Shown piece after piece: positions 1 through 7,948 of a stretch of 64,000 nucleotides of DNA. The DNA comes from Afifellaceae bacterium (GTDB taxonomy: Bacteria > Pseudomonadota > Alphaproteobacteria > Rhizobiales > Afifellaceae). How positions within the stretch are numbered: position 1 is the first letter of the stretch; each line of letters begins with the position of its first letter. The notes under the pieces are model-generated. The model saw only the letters and a program-made list of their open reading frames with translations. It made no database searches and had not been told where the DNA came from. Position numbers and translations under genes: made by a program. The stretch covers positions 62,001 to 126,000 of the forward strand of contig JANQKG010000025.1 in assembly GCA_028281235.1 (NCBI GenBank), read 5' to 3'.

Positions 1-185
1 CGGTCGCGGTCCGGCCAATCCGGATCGGCGGCGTCGAATTTCAGGTGCTTGGTGAAGAGCACCGTGGCAACGTCGGCCATGCCCATGGGCATGCCGGGAT
101 GGCCGGAATTGGCCTTCTGCACCGCGTCCATGGACAGAGCGCGAACTGCATTGGCCATCAGCGCGTGCGGAACGGCGTCCGTCAT
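1..185 (-). CDS. tkt: Transketolase, N-terminal part (truncated by window edge)
   Basis: Reading leftward from an ATG at 185, the frame stays open to the window edge and gives about 61 residues. They contain [20 protein letters not shown] and [14 protein letters not shown], the N-terminal signature of transketolase, the thiamine-diphosphate enzyme of the pentose phosphate and Calvin pathways. The His of SGHP is a conserved substrate/cofactor contact in the family. Only the first tenth of a roughly 660-residue protein is present, so nothing can be said about the rest. The next gene upstream is cysK-grx, also on the minus strand, 337 bases away. Confidence 0.93.
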   Translation of the reverse strand, partial: MTDAVPHALMANAVRALSMDAVQKANSGHPGMPMGMADVATVLFTKHLKFDAADPDWPDRD

Positions 186-313
186 TCCAAATTCCGCCTG
201 AGAGAGAGCCTCGTACGAGGCCTCAGGGCCGCCCGTCTGCCCCAAAGCCCGGATTTGCCGGCGGAGTGATATCAGCTTGCTTTATTGAGTCAACGTGGTG
301 GTTCAGCTCGGAG

Positions 314-480
314 CCTCTCGTTTGTCATCCCGGTTCGGCCGTCAGGCCGAGACCGGGACCCATGAACACTGCCGGTTCGATCAAAGCTCGTGTTCCGCCC
401 GTTTGCTCCGGGGGTATGGATCCCGCAAAGCGCCGCTCCCGCGCCGCTTGCGGGATGACAAAGGAGAGGGTGTGCGAGCG
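314..480. repeat. Intergenic palindromic repeat, family B copy 1
   Basis: This block begins CCTCTCGTTTGTCATCCCGG and ends with CGGGATGACAAAGGAGAGGG, so its ends are inverted. A second copy with a diverged middle lies at 16053-16214. It fills most of the 337-base gap between cysK-grx and tkt; the remainder of that gap shows no gene. Elements starting GTCATCCCGG are frequent between genes in alphaproteobacteria. A shorter remnant (GTCATCCCGG) is seen near 61887. Confidence 0.8.
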
Positions 481-522
481 GGCCCCGCATTCCGCTTGCG
501 CTTCATGCGGGCTACGTAATCC

Positions 523-2010
523 CTACCGGGGATGCAGCCACTTCGGGAAGAAGCTGTAGGGGTCCACCTCTTTGGCGCGGTCGAACATGATGGCGTTGGT
601 CTCCAGCATCTGTTGCAGGCGCCCGTCCTTGATGGCGTCGAGCGTCTCCGTGCAGCCGCCGATATGCTCGCCGCCCACAAAGATCTGCGGGATGGTCGGC
701 GCGCCGACCTTGGCTGTCAGGACGCCGCGGATCTGGCCGCCCCAATTGTCCTTCTGGTAATCGACGGAATCGAGGTCGACGGAGCGATAGGGAACGCCCA
801 TGGCGTCGAACGCCTTGCGCACCGACCAGCAGAACTCGCACCATTCCAGCGCAAACATCACCACAGGCTGATCGCGGTCGGCGATGACCCTTTCGACGAA
901 GGCATCGGCCTCCGGCGAGACGGGAGACGGGGAGCCGTTGCCTTTCTGCGGGGCGGGCGGCGTCTTCGTGTCGAAGCGGTAGCGCGGCGTGGATTGCGCG
1001 ATCACGACCTCATCGTCGGTCATGTCCGCGGGGATGTCCTCAAAGAGCTGCGTGGAGAGATAACGCTCGCCCGTATCGGGGAGCATGCAGAGGATCTTGG
1101 AACCCTTCGGCGCGCGCGCGGCAACCTCCAGCGCACCGGCCAAGGTGGCGCCGGCTGAGATGCCGACAAAGATGCCTTCCTTCCGCGCCAGCTCGCGCGA
1201 CAGACGCAGCGCGTCGTCGCCTTTGATCGGAACGATCTCGTCGATCAGCTCGGCGGTGATTGCGTCCTCCGTCAGCTGCGGCATGAAGTCCGGCGACCAG
1301 CCTTGCATGAGATGCGGACGGAAGTGCGAGTGGCTCTGCGTGATCGTGCCGTCAGCCTCGCGCGCCTGCGGCACGCCGCTTTTCATCACCGGCGCGTTGT
1401 CCGGCTCGCAGACGATGACCTTCGTGTCGGGCCATTCCTTCTTCAAGACGCGCGCGACGCCTTTCAGCGTGCCGCCGGTGCCGGCGCCGGTGACCCAATA
1501 GTCGAGGCCGATATCGGCGAAATCCTGCATGATTTCCACGGCCGTGGTCTTGGAGTGGAAATCGGGATTGGCTTCGTTCTCGAACTGGCGAGTCAGGAAC
1601 CAGCCATGCGTCTCCGCAAGCTCCACCGCCTTGGCCAGCATGCCGGTGCCCTTCTCCGAGGCGGGCGTCAGCACGACCTTGGCGCCGAGGAAGCGCATCA
1701 GCCGCCTGCGCTCGACGGAAAAGTTCTCCGCCATGGTGACGACGAGCGGATAGCCTTTCTGTGCGCAGACCATGGCGAGGCCAATGCCGGTATTGCCGCT
1801 GGTGGCTTCAATCACCGTCTGGCCAGGCTTCAGCGCACCGCTCTTCTCTGCTGCCTCGATGACGCCGAGTGCCAGGCGGTCCTTGACGGAGCCGAGCGGA
1901 TTGAATGCCTCGACCTTGACGTAGAGCTCAACGCCCGGCGGCGCAAATTTGGCGATCTTCACCGACGGCGTCTTGCCGACCGTCTCCAGGATGTTGTCGT
2001 AGCGGGCCAT
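523..2010 (-). CDS. Cysteine synthase fused to C-terminal glutaredoxin domain
   Basis: This is a 495-residue fusion. Residues 1-340 are a PLP fold-type II O-acetylserine sulfhydrylase: the PLP lysine is K43 in SVKDR, the substrate loop is TSGNTG at 70-75, and the phosphate-binding GAGTGG is at 175-180. A Pro/Ser-rich linker (about 343-365) leads to a glutaredoxin-like domain with a CEFC redox motif at 391-394, the cis-proline in TIPQIF (P441) and GGCTE near 451-455. A stand-alone CysK is about 310-330 residues. The family makes cysteine from O-acetylserine and sulfide in the cytosol; the added domain could reduce the enzyme or use glutathione or a persulfide, which is inference. It starts at ATG 2010 and lies 32 bases downstream of the aminotransferase gene, so the two are probably co-transcribed. 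Confidence 0.93.
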   Translation of the reverse strand: MARYDNILETVGKTPSVKIAKFAPPGVELYVKVEAFNPLGSVKDRLALGVIEAAEKSGALKPGQTVIEATSGNTGIGLAMVCAQKGYPLVVTMAENFSVERRRLMRFLGAKVVLTPASEKGTGMLAKAVELAETHGWFLTRQFENEANPDFHSKTTAVEIMQDFADIGLDYWVTGAGTGGTLKGVARVLKKEWPDTKVIVCEPDNAPVMKSGVPQAREADGTITQSHSHFRPHLMQGWSPDFMPQLTEDAITAELIDEIVPIKGDDALRLSRELARKEGIFVGISAGATLAGALEVAARAPKGSKILCMLPDTGERYLSTQLFEDIPADMTDDEVVIAQSTPRYRFDTKTPPAPQKGNGSPSPVSPEADAFVERVIADRDQPVVMFALEWCEFCWSVRKAFDAMGVPYRSVDLDSVDYQKDNWGGQIRGVLTAKVGAPTIPQIFVGGEHIGGCTETLDAIKDGRLQQMLETNAIMFDRAKEVDPYSFFPKWLHPR

Positions 2011-2042
2011 TGTCGTTTCCTCGTGTTTTTTGTTGCGTTGCG

Positions 2043-3242
2043 TCAGGCGGCAGCGCGTGGCGCACCGGCTTCGCCGATTGCTTTGAAGGCGGGCAGGGCG
2101 CGCTCAACCATATCATCAGACGCCGTCAAGGAGATGCGGAAGTGGTTCGGCGCGTTGAGAATGCTGCCGGGCATGACGAAGACGTCACGGTCGGCGAGCA
2201 TTTGCCAATGGCGCTCCGGATCGCCCTCAGGCCAGCGACTCCACAGATAGAACGTGCCCTCAGGCCGTAAGACCTCGTAGCCCGCGTCGGACAGAGCCTC
2301 TATGAGGCGGTCGCGCCGTCGAGCAAGGGCTGCAACGTCGATGGTCAGCGCCTCTATGTCGGGGATGGCGTATTGCATCACCGCGTTGGGGAAGCACCAG
2401 CCCATCGCCATCTGCGCGGAGAACATCACGTCGCAGAGCGCCTGGCGGTCGGCCTCCGGCATAAGCGGCGAGGGCGCCAGATAGCCGAGCCGTTGACCCG
2501 GCGCGAGGATCACCTTGCCGAAGCTGTAGGACACCAGCGTCCACGGATAGATTTCCGCGGGGCTCGTAAAGCCGTTCCCGTCGAAGCGTAGACGACGGTA
2601 GGGCTCGTCCGACAGAAGAAAGATGCGCCGGCCGTAACGCAGCGACGCGCGGTCGAGCATATCGGCGAGCGCCTGCAGCGTTGCGCGGTCGTAGATGCGG
2701 CCGGTCGGATTGTGCGGCGTGTTGACGATCACCATCCGCGTCTTCGGACCGATGGCGCGCTCAATCGCCTCAAGGTCGAGATCGAAGGCTGGGCCCTTCA
2801 GCGCGACCTTGCGTGGCACGGCGTCAGCGGCGTGCAGCATCGATTCGTAGCAAAACCACGCCGGCTCGGAGTAGATCGCCTCGTCGCCGGCATCGAGCAC
2901 AAGGCGAAAGGCCACCATGATCGCAGCGAAGGCGCCAGCGGTCAGCGCGACGTCCTCCGGATGAAAGGTCATGCCCATCTCGCGGCTGAGCCGCTCCGCC
3001 AGGAAGGCGCGGGGGTCTTCTTCGCTGGTCTTGTAGGCGAACCAGTTCTTGTTCTCAGGCACGGCGCGCTCGCGGATCGCCGAGACGAGCCCCGAGAGCG
3101 GCATTTCGTGCGGGTTGCCGAAGGTGAAGTCGCAGACACCAGGCGCGTTCCGTCGCTCCGCGTAAGCGGAGGCGAAATAGAAGTCGCGCACCGGAGCGAA
3201 AGCGTTGTCGGCACGATGGATGCGATTAGAGATAAAGGACAT
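2043..3242 (-). CDS. Class I/II PLP-dependent aminotransferase
   Basis: The 399-residue product has fold-type I aminotransferase marks: NTPHNPTG at about 174-181, SDEPY at 211-215 (the pyridine-nitrogen Asp) and SYSFGK with the PLP Lys at 243, followed by APGQRLGY. The start at 3242 was chosen over an upstream in-frame ATG at 3293 because AGGAGCGCCCTCC sits directly before it and the family N-terminus fits. The substrate cannot be read from sequence; aspartate, aromatic or methionine-related amino acids are possible. It sits upstream of cysK-grx with a 32-base gap, which hints at amino-acid or sulfur metabolism. A leader stem-loop over its ribosome-binding site is listed separately. Confidence 0.9.
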   Translation of the reverse strand: MSFISNRIHRADNAFAPVRDFYFASAYAERRNAPGVCDFTFGNPHEMPLSGLVSAIRERAVPENKNWFAYKTSEEDPRAFLAERLSREMGMTFHPEDVALTAGAFAAIMVAFRLVLDAGDEAIYSEPAWFCYESMLHAADAVPRKVALKGPAFDLDLEAIERAIGPKTRMVIVNTPHNPTGRIYDRATLQALADMLDRASLRYGRRIFLLSDEPYRRLRFDGNGFTSPAEIYPWTLVSYSFGKVILAPGQRLGYLAPSPLMPEADRQALCDVMFSAQMAMGWCFPNAVMQYAIPDIEALTIDVAALARRRDRLIEALSDAGYEVLRPEGTFYLWSRWPEGDPERHWQMLADRDVFVMPGSILNAPNHFRISLTASDDMVERALPAFKAIGEAGAPRAAA

Positions 3243-3244
3243 GG

Positions 3245-3283
3245 AGGGCGCTCCTGTTGTTATGAACCGCGAAGCAGGAGCCC
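3245..3283 (-). promoter_or_regulatory. Leader stem-loop covering the aminotransferase ribosome-binding site
   Basis: On the minus strand, GGGCTCCTG just upstream can pair with CAGGAG-CG-CCC, which contains the AGGAG of the ribosome-binding site before ATG 3242. The loop is about 18 nt. The pairing is visible in the sequence. Any role in translation control is inference, and no known riboswitch family was recognised in the 179-base leader. Confidence 0.35.
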
Positions 3284-3381
3284 AGGCCCACACCCGCTTT
3301 TGGTGCGCGCGCTTTTGATGCGTTTGTGTTTCAGATGGTTTTCGTGCGGGAGCTGATTTGACTCAGACAACCCTCAAAATG

Positions 3382-3408
3382 GTTTCGTCCGCATGTCGGG
3401 GACGAAAC
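3382..3408 (-). terminator. Possible terminator hairpin after the ABC permease
   Basis: A perfect 9-bp stem, GTTTCGTCC with GGACGAAAC and a 9-nt loop, lies 14 bases after the permease stop codon in its direction of transcription. The following ACCATTTTGAGG is only weakly T-rich, so termination may be partial or the hairpin may be an mRNA stabiliser. Confidence 0.4.
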
Positions 3409-3421
3409 AATCGGTCACGCA

Positions 3422-4447
3422 TTATCGTCGTCGCGCCGCAAATTGATCGAAGGCAACCGCAGCAACCAAGATGATGCCGATGACGATCTGCTGAACGAAT
3501 GAGGAGACGTTGAGCAGAACAAGGCCGTTGGTCAGAACGCCGATCAAAAGCGCGCCGACGACCGTGCCGAACACGCTGCCTATGCCGCCGAATAAGCTGG
3601 TGCCGCCGATCACCACCGAGGCGATCACGGTCAACTCAAGGCCGAGGCCGGCGACGGCTTCCGCCGAGCTCAGCCGCGCTGAAAGCAGGAACCCGGCGAG
3701 CCCGCAGAAGAAGCCGACGATCACGTAGACGGAAAACGTAATGCGCTTAGTCGCCACGCCGTTCAGGTCCGCTGCGGCGGGGTTGTCGCCGGTGGCGTAA
3801 ACGTGCTGGCCGAAGCGTGTGTATCTCAGAACGATATGGGCGATCAAAGCGGCGGTGAGGAAGATGATGACCGGTACCGGCACGTCGCCGATACGACCTT
3901 GGCCCCACCACGTATAGGACGGATCGAAGCCGCTGATCGGGCCGCCCTCGGAGAACCACAAAGCGGCGCCGCGAAAGGCGGTGAGCCCGCCCAATGTCGT
4001 CACGAAGGGCGGGACCTTGAGGCGCGTGATGATCGTGCCCTGCAGCGCGCCGCCAACCATGCCCACGGCGATGGCCGCGCCCATGGCCATGTAGACCGGA
4101 TTCCCGGCATCGACGCTGGCGCCGACGGCGAAGCGATCCTCAAGCCCGCCCTTGGCGACATAGGCGCCGACCAGACCGGAGAGCGCCAGAAGCGAGCCGA
4201 CCGATAGATCGATGCCGGCGGTGATGATCACGAATGTCATGCCGATGGCGATGAGCCCGGCGATCGACACTTGCCTGAGGACATTGAAGACGTTGATGGG
4301 GTGCAGGAAGCGCGGCTCGAGCGTCGCGAAGATGACGATCAGAAGCAGCAGGAAGATGGGGGCTGCCCAGAGCGCGGCAAATTGCACGGCGTCGAACTTC
4401 GCCTGCGGATGCAGCTCGTCATGCGGCGGGAGTGCGTCGCCCGTCAA
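3422..4447 (-). CDS. ABC sugar-type transporter permease (RbsC family)
   Basis: The 341-residue protein has about eight to ten hydrophobic segments. It carries the RbsC/AraH-type region IGMTFVIITAGIDLSVGS near residue 73, which is conserved in permeases of ribose/xylose/autoinducer-2 class importers. It would form the inner-membrane channel. The binding-protein gene is directly upstream (56-base gap). The ATPase subunit, which in this family is usually a double-domain RbsA-type protein encoded between or beside these two, is absent from the window. Substrate unknown. Confidence 0.9.
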   Translation of the reverse strand: MTGDALPPHDELHPQAKFDAVQFAALWAAPIFLLLLIVIFATLEPRFLHPINVFNVLRQVSIAGLIAIGMTFVIITAGIDLSVGSLLALSGLVGAYVAKGGLEDRFAVGASVDAGNPVYMAMGAAIAVGMVGGALQGTIITRLKVPPFVTTLGGLTAFRGAALWFSEGGPISGFDPSYTWWGQGRIGDVPVPVIIFLTAALIAHIVLRYTRFGQHVYATGDNPAAADLNGVATKRITFSVYVIVGFFCGLAGFLLSARLSSAEAVAGLGLELTVIASVVIGGTSLFGGIGSVFGTVVGALLIGVLTNGLVLLNVSSFVQQIVIGIILVAAVAFDQFAARRR

Positions 4448-4503
4448 TCGTTCGCCCCCGATGGAGAAGCGCGGGCCGGCTCATGCCGACCCGCAGCCAA
4501 GGT

Positions 4504-5445
4504 CTATTGCACTTCGCCGAGCCGTTCGGCCTGGTCGATGTTGTCCTTGGTGATGGCGATCGGCGTCAGCAGGATCACCTTCTCCGGCTCCACGTTCTCG
4601 CGGAGATATTTGACCAGTGTCTGCACGGCGCCGCGGCTTTGACCGCCGGGGAACTGCTCGATGGTGGCGGCGAGCCCGCCGTCGCGCACGCTGGCCAGCG
4701 CCTCAGGAAGCGCGTCGAAGCCGATGATCGGGATGTCGAGGTTCTGCTCCTGGGTGACCTGCAACGCGCCGAGCGCCATGTCGTCATTGGCGGCGACGAT
4801 CACGTCGGGCGGGCTGTCGAGGCCGGCGAGGATCGCCTCCGTCACCGATGCGCCTTCTTCGCGCGCGAAGTTGGCAGTCTGCTCAGCGACGAACACGTAT
4901 TTGTCGGACATCTGGTCGAGCACGTTGTGGACGCCCGCATTGCGGTCGATTGCCGGGCTGGCGCCGGGCTGACCCTGAAGATTGACGATGCGCGCACCGT
5001 CGGGGAACAGTTCCGTGATCAAGCGTCCCTGCGCTTCGCCGCCGAGTACGTTGTCGGCGCCGACATGGGCAAGGATGCCAGGCACGCCGTCGACGCGGCG
5101 GTCGATGGTGACGACGGGAACGCCGGCGTCCACGGCCTGCTGCAGAGCAGGCGCCATGGCGACGGCGTCGATCGGGCTGATGATGATGCCATCGACGCCC
5201 TGCACGATCGCCGCTTCCACGTCGGCGGTCTGCTTCGGCGTCTGGTTCTGACCATCGGTCTCCACCAGCGAGATGCCACCCAGGCCCTCCGCCTCGTCGC
5301 GCAGCTCTTTTTGCATGTGCACGAAGAACGGGAAGCCGAGACTCGGCAGCGACGAGGCGATGGTCAGGTCCTGCGCCTGGGCTGCGCCCGCTACGAGCGA
5401 GGCGGCAAATACACCCGGCAGCAAGCTTTTCAGTAGTCTTTGCAT
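4504..5445 (-). CDS. Periplasmic sugar-binding protein of ABC importer
   Basis: The product is 313 residues when started at ATG 5445, which is preceded by AGGGAGGAGAAA; a longer frame open to 5658 lacks such a site. A Sec signal peptide ends at AQA near residue 23. The mature part is a Peripla_BP_4 (ribose/LacI-like) fold, with VQGVDGIIISPIDAVA, VVTIDRRVDG and IIGFDALPEALASVRDG typical of the group. It delivers a sugar or small ligand to the permease encoded downstream. The ligand is not predictable. Confidence 0.9.
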   Translation of the reverse strand: MQRLLKSLLPGVFAASLVAGAAQAQDLTIASSLPSLGFPFFVHMQKELRDEAEGLGGISLVETDGQNQTPKQTADVEAAIVQGVDGIIISPIDAVAMAPALQQAVDAGVPVVTIDRRVDGVPGILAHVGADNVLGGEAQGRLITELFPDGARIVNLQGQPGASPAIDRNAGVHNVLDQMSDKYVFVAEQTANFAREEGASVTEAILAGLDSPPDVIVAANDDMALGALQVTQEQNLDIPIIGFDALPEALASVRDGGLAATIEQFPGGQSRGAVQTLVKYLRENVEPEKVILLTPIAITKDNIDQAERLGEVQ

Positions 5446-5622
5446 TTTCTCCTCCCTTTGGCGCCGAGGCCCGGCGAACCGAAACGCTGCGAGCGCTATC
5501 GAACGGCCGGACCTTCGCACCGCGCTTCGATTTGCGTCAAGCGCGCAAGTGCGTTCCGACAGGGTGTGGTGCGGCCCCGTGATTACGACGGTGAGAGCCG
5601 TTATGATGCGCGCTGTCAGGGC

Positions 5623-5636
5623 TTGTTTGAAAACAA
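5623..5636. promoter_or_regulatory. Small inverted repeat in the 5446-5688 divergent gap
   Basis: TTGTTT-GA-AAACAA is a perfect inverted repeat between the divergent binding-protein gene and the beta-propeller gene. It could be an operator but is short and AT-rich, so chance is possible. Nothing else stands out in this 243-base gap. Confidence 0.25.
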
Positions 5637-5688
5637 CGTCACGGCGTGAGGCCGGCATTCAGACTTGCTCTTAGAGGCGGAGGCGGAC

Positions 5689-6771
5689 ATGGTTGAGAAG
5701 GTTCTGGTTCTCGTCGGCACGACGCGCGGCGCGTTCATCGTGGAGAGCGATACAAACCGCCGTTCCTGGGCGCTGCGTGGGCCGTTCTGCGAAGTGTGGC
5801 CGATGAACCATGTCAAAGGCGACGCTGCGAGCGGCACCATCTATGGCGGCGGTGGCGATCAATGGTTCGGCCCGGCGGTGTGGAAGTCGACCGACCTTGG
5901 CGAGACGTGGACGCATTCCAGCGAGGGGCTCGCCTATGCGGAGGGCGAGGAGCCGATCAAGACTGTGTGGAGCGTCGCGCCGGCGAACGGCGCGCTCTAC
6001 GCCGGCGTGCAACCCGCCGGCTTATTCCGCAGCGATGATGGCGGCGCCACATGGCGGCATGTCTCCGGCCTCAGGGATCACCCGACGCGGCCCGACTGGC
6101 AGCCGGGCGGTGGGGGGCTGAATCTTCACTCCATTGTCGTGGAGCCGAATGGCGGCCAGCGCATCTGGGTCGGGATGTCGGCGGTCGGGGTGTTTCATTC
6201 CGCCGATGGTGGCGAGACCTGGGAGCCGCGCAATCGCGGCACGCGCAACGATTACATGCCGGAGGGCCAGCAATATCCGGAGCTCGGCCAGTGCGTGCAT
6301 TGTGTGGTGATGGCGCCGGGCATGCCGGACCGGCTCTATCAGCAGAACCATTGCGGCATGTACCGCAGCGACGATGGCGGCCTTCAATGGCACAGCATCG
6401 AAAACGGCCTGCCGTCGAGCTTCGGTTTTCCGGCGGCTGCGCATCCGCGCGATCCGGATGTTCTTTATCTCCTGCCGCTCAACGGCGACGCGGCCGGGCG
6501 CTATCCGCCCGACGGCAAGGCGGCGGTCTGGCGCACGCGCGATCGTGGGGAGAGCTGGGAGGCGCTGCGCAACGGCCTGCCGCAGGAGAACGCCTTTTTC
6601 GGCGTGCTGCGCCAAGCCATGGCCACCGATGCGCTGGAACCGGCGGGCGTCTATTTCGGCACCAATACCGGCTCGCTGTTTGCCAGCGCCGACGAGGGCG
6701 ACGGCTGGCAGCGGATTGCCGAGCATCTGCCGATGATCCTCTCGGTGGAGACGCTGGTCGTTGACGGATAG
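5689..6771 (+). CDS. Asp-box beta-propeller protein (sialidase/WD40-like)
   Basis: The 360-residue protein starts at ATG 5689 behind GGAGGCGGAC. It contains six Asp-box (BNR) motifs: STDLGETW (about residue 66), SDDGGATW (114), SADGGETW (170), SDDGGLQW (226), TRDRGESW (283) and SADEGDGW (331). This spacing indicates a six-bladed propeller like exo-alpha-sialidases and YCF48/VPS10-type proteins. No signal peptide is visible and sialidase catalytic residues cannot be assigned, so an enzyme activity is not claimed. Its last 11 bases overlap the MoaD/ThiS-like gene that follows, a strong sign of translational coupling and a shared function. Confidence 0.85.
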   Translation: MVEKVLVLVGTTRGAFIVESDTNRRSWALRGPFCEVWPMNHVKGDAASGTIYGGGGDQWFGPAVWKSTDLGETWTHSSEGLAYAEGEEPIKTVWSVAPANGALYAGVQPAGLFRSDDGGATWRHVSGLRDHPTRPDWQPGGGGLNLHSIVVEPNGGQRIWVGMSAVGVFHSADGGETWEPRNRGTRNDYMPEGQQYPELGQCVHCVVMAPGMPDRLYQQNHCGMYRSDDGGLQWHSIENGLPSSFGFPAAAHPRDPDVLYLLPLNGDAAGRYPPDGKAAVWRTRDRGESWEALRNGLPQENAFFGVLRQAMATDALEPAGVYFGTNTGSLFASADEGDGWQRIAEHLPMILSVETLVVDG

Positions 6772-7045
6772 CGCCAAGGGCAGCGCCGTTGAGGTGGAGC
6801 TGCCGCCGGCACTGGTGCGCCTTTTTCCGGGCGTCACGCCACAGATAGGGCTCAGCGCGGCCAATGTGGGCGAGGCCATCGAGGCGCTCAATCAGCAATG
6901 GCCCGGGATGCGCGATCGGCTGGTCGATTCAACGCCACGCATCCGGCGCAACATCCACATCTTCGTGGACGGCGAGCGGGCAAGCCTGGATACGCCGCTG
7001 GCGCCCGGCGCCCAGATCATCATCAAGACGGCGATGATCGGCTGA
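6761..7045 (+). CDS. MoaD/ThiS-like beta-grasp protein
   Basis: The 94-residue ubiquitin-like beta-grasp protein starts at TTG 6761 inside the end of the propeller gene; GTG 6794 is the alternative. LFPGVTPQIGL, NVGEAIEALNQQWPG and IHIFVDGERA match the MoaD/ThiS pattern of sulfur-carrier proteins. The C-terminus ends MIG with a single glycine instead of the Gly-Gly tail that is adenylated and thiocarboxylated in MoaD and ThiS. It may act without thiocarboxylation or be processed differently. It is coupled to the beta-propeller gene; a role in metal or cofactor handling is only inference. Confidence 0.8.
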   Translation: MTDSAKGSAVEVELPPALVRLFPGVTPQIGLSAANVGEAIEALNQQWPGMRDRLVDSTPRIRRNIHIFVDGERASLDTPLAPGAQIIIKTAMIG

Positions 7046-7191
7046 AAACGCCGCTTGGCGGGCGCTGCTCGCTTCAAGTGATGCTGAATTTTCGTGCCCC
7101 AACCGCTTGATTGGCCGGGCGATACGCGTCAATGCTTATGAAGCAGGGTGACCGGCAGGCCGGTGGGGGTGTGCGGCGGAGGCGAAGGACG

Positions 7192-7473
7192 ATGCCGTCG
7201 ACAACAGAGCATGCCGTGCGGCAATTGGAGGCCGCGCTTCAAAGCCTGGAATATGCCGTGGAGCAGCGGCTTTCGCAGGCGACCGGCGCCGACGGGCTGG
7301 CGGAAGAAGTGCAGATGCTGACCACCGACCGCGCCGAACTGGCGGAGGCGCTGGATCACGCCAAGGCGCACGCGGCGCGGCTGGAGCATATCAACCGTGA
7401 TGTCGCGCGCCGGCTGGAGAGTGCGGTCGCAACGGTTCGCGAGATCCTGCAAGCCGATGAGGAGGACGGCTGA
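7192..7473 (+). CDS. DUF4164 family coiled-coil protein
   Basis: The 93-residue protein starts at ATG 7192 behind GGAGGCGAAGGACG; the longer reading frame from 7111 has a basic, poorly coding N-terminal stretch. It is almost entirely helical and predicted coiled coil (EAALQSLEYAVEQRL, EEVQMLTTDRAELAEALDHA). DUF4164 proteins are short alphaproteobacterial proteins encoded just before zapA. The TGA stop overlaps the zapA ATG by one base, so the two are co-translated. A structural role in the division apparatus is inferred from this pairing. Confidence 0.85.
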   Translation: MPSTTEHAVRQLEAALQSLEYAVEQRLSQATGADGLAEEVQMLTTDRAELAEALDHAKAHAARLEHINRDVARRLESAVATVREILQADEEDG

Positions 7474-7847
7474 TGGCGCAGGTCAACCTCAACGTGAACG
7501 GCCGCGTCTATCGCATGGCCTGCGAGGACGGCGAGGAAGAACATGTGGAGCAGCTTGGCGAGCGGTTTGATGCCGCCATCGACGAGCTGCGCTCCGCGCT
7601 GGGCGAGATCGGCGACCAGCGCCTGATGGTGATGGCCGGCATTTTGATGACCGACCGGCTGAACGACACGGAGCGCCGGCTGGCGGAGGCCGAAGAAGCG
7701 GCAAATAGCCTGCGCGATGTGCGCACCGATACGGCGATGCGTATTGAGGGGCTGGAGCAGAGCTTTGCGGAGAGCCTTATGCATGCGGCCGAGCGCATCG
7801 AGCGGATCGCAGAGCGCTTGCAGGGTCTGCCCGACGCGCCTGAGTAG
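7473..7847 (+). CDS. zapA: Cell division protein ZapA
   Basis: The 124-residue ZapA binds FtsZ and bundles protofilaments in the Z-ring. The N-terminal VNLNVNGRVYRMACEDGEE followed by LGERFDAAIDELR is the ZapA globular domain. From about residue 60 there is a long helix that forms the antiparallel tetramer. It overlaps the DUF4164 gene by one base. In many proteobacteria the 6S RNA gene and the 5-formyl-THF cyclo-ligase gene follow zapA; here they lie about 19 kb away on the other strand. Confidence 0.93.
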   Translation: MAQVNLNVNGRVYRMACEDGEEEHVEQLGERFDAAIDELRSALGEIGDQRLMVMAGILMTDRLNDTERRLAEAEEAANSLRDVRTDTAMRIEGLEQSFAESLMHAAERIERIAERLQGLPDAPE

Positions 7848-7948
7848 TCACGCGATCGAACCGGCCGCTGCTTGAATCGGGGCCCGCTCAGGTCGCTGCA
7901 GCAGCACCAATGCCGCATGACTCAGACGATAGCCGGAAGAGGGGCCGG

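Noticed and set aside
266..559. Short frames across the repeat at 314-480
   Set aside because: They overlap a dispersed palindromic repeat, have no ribosome-binding site and no recognisable protein.
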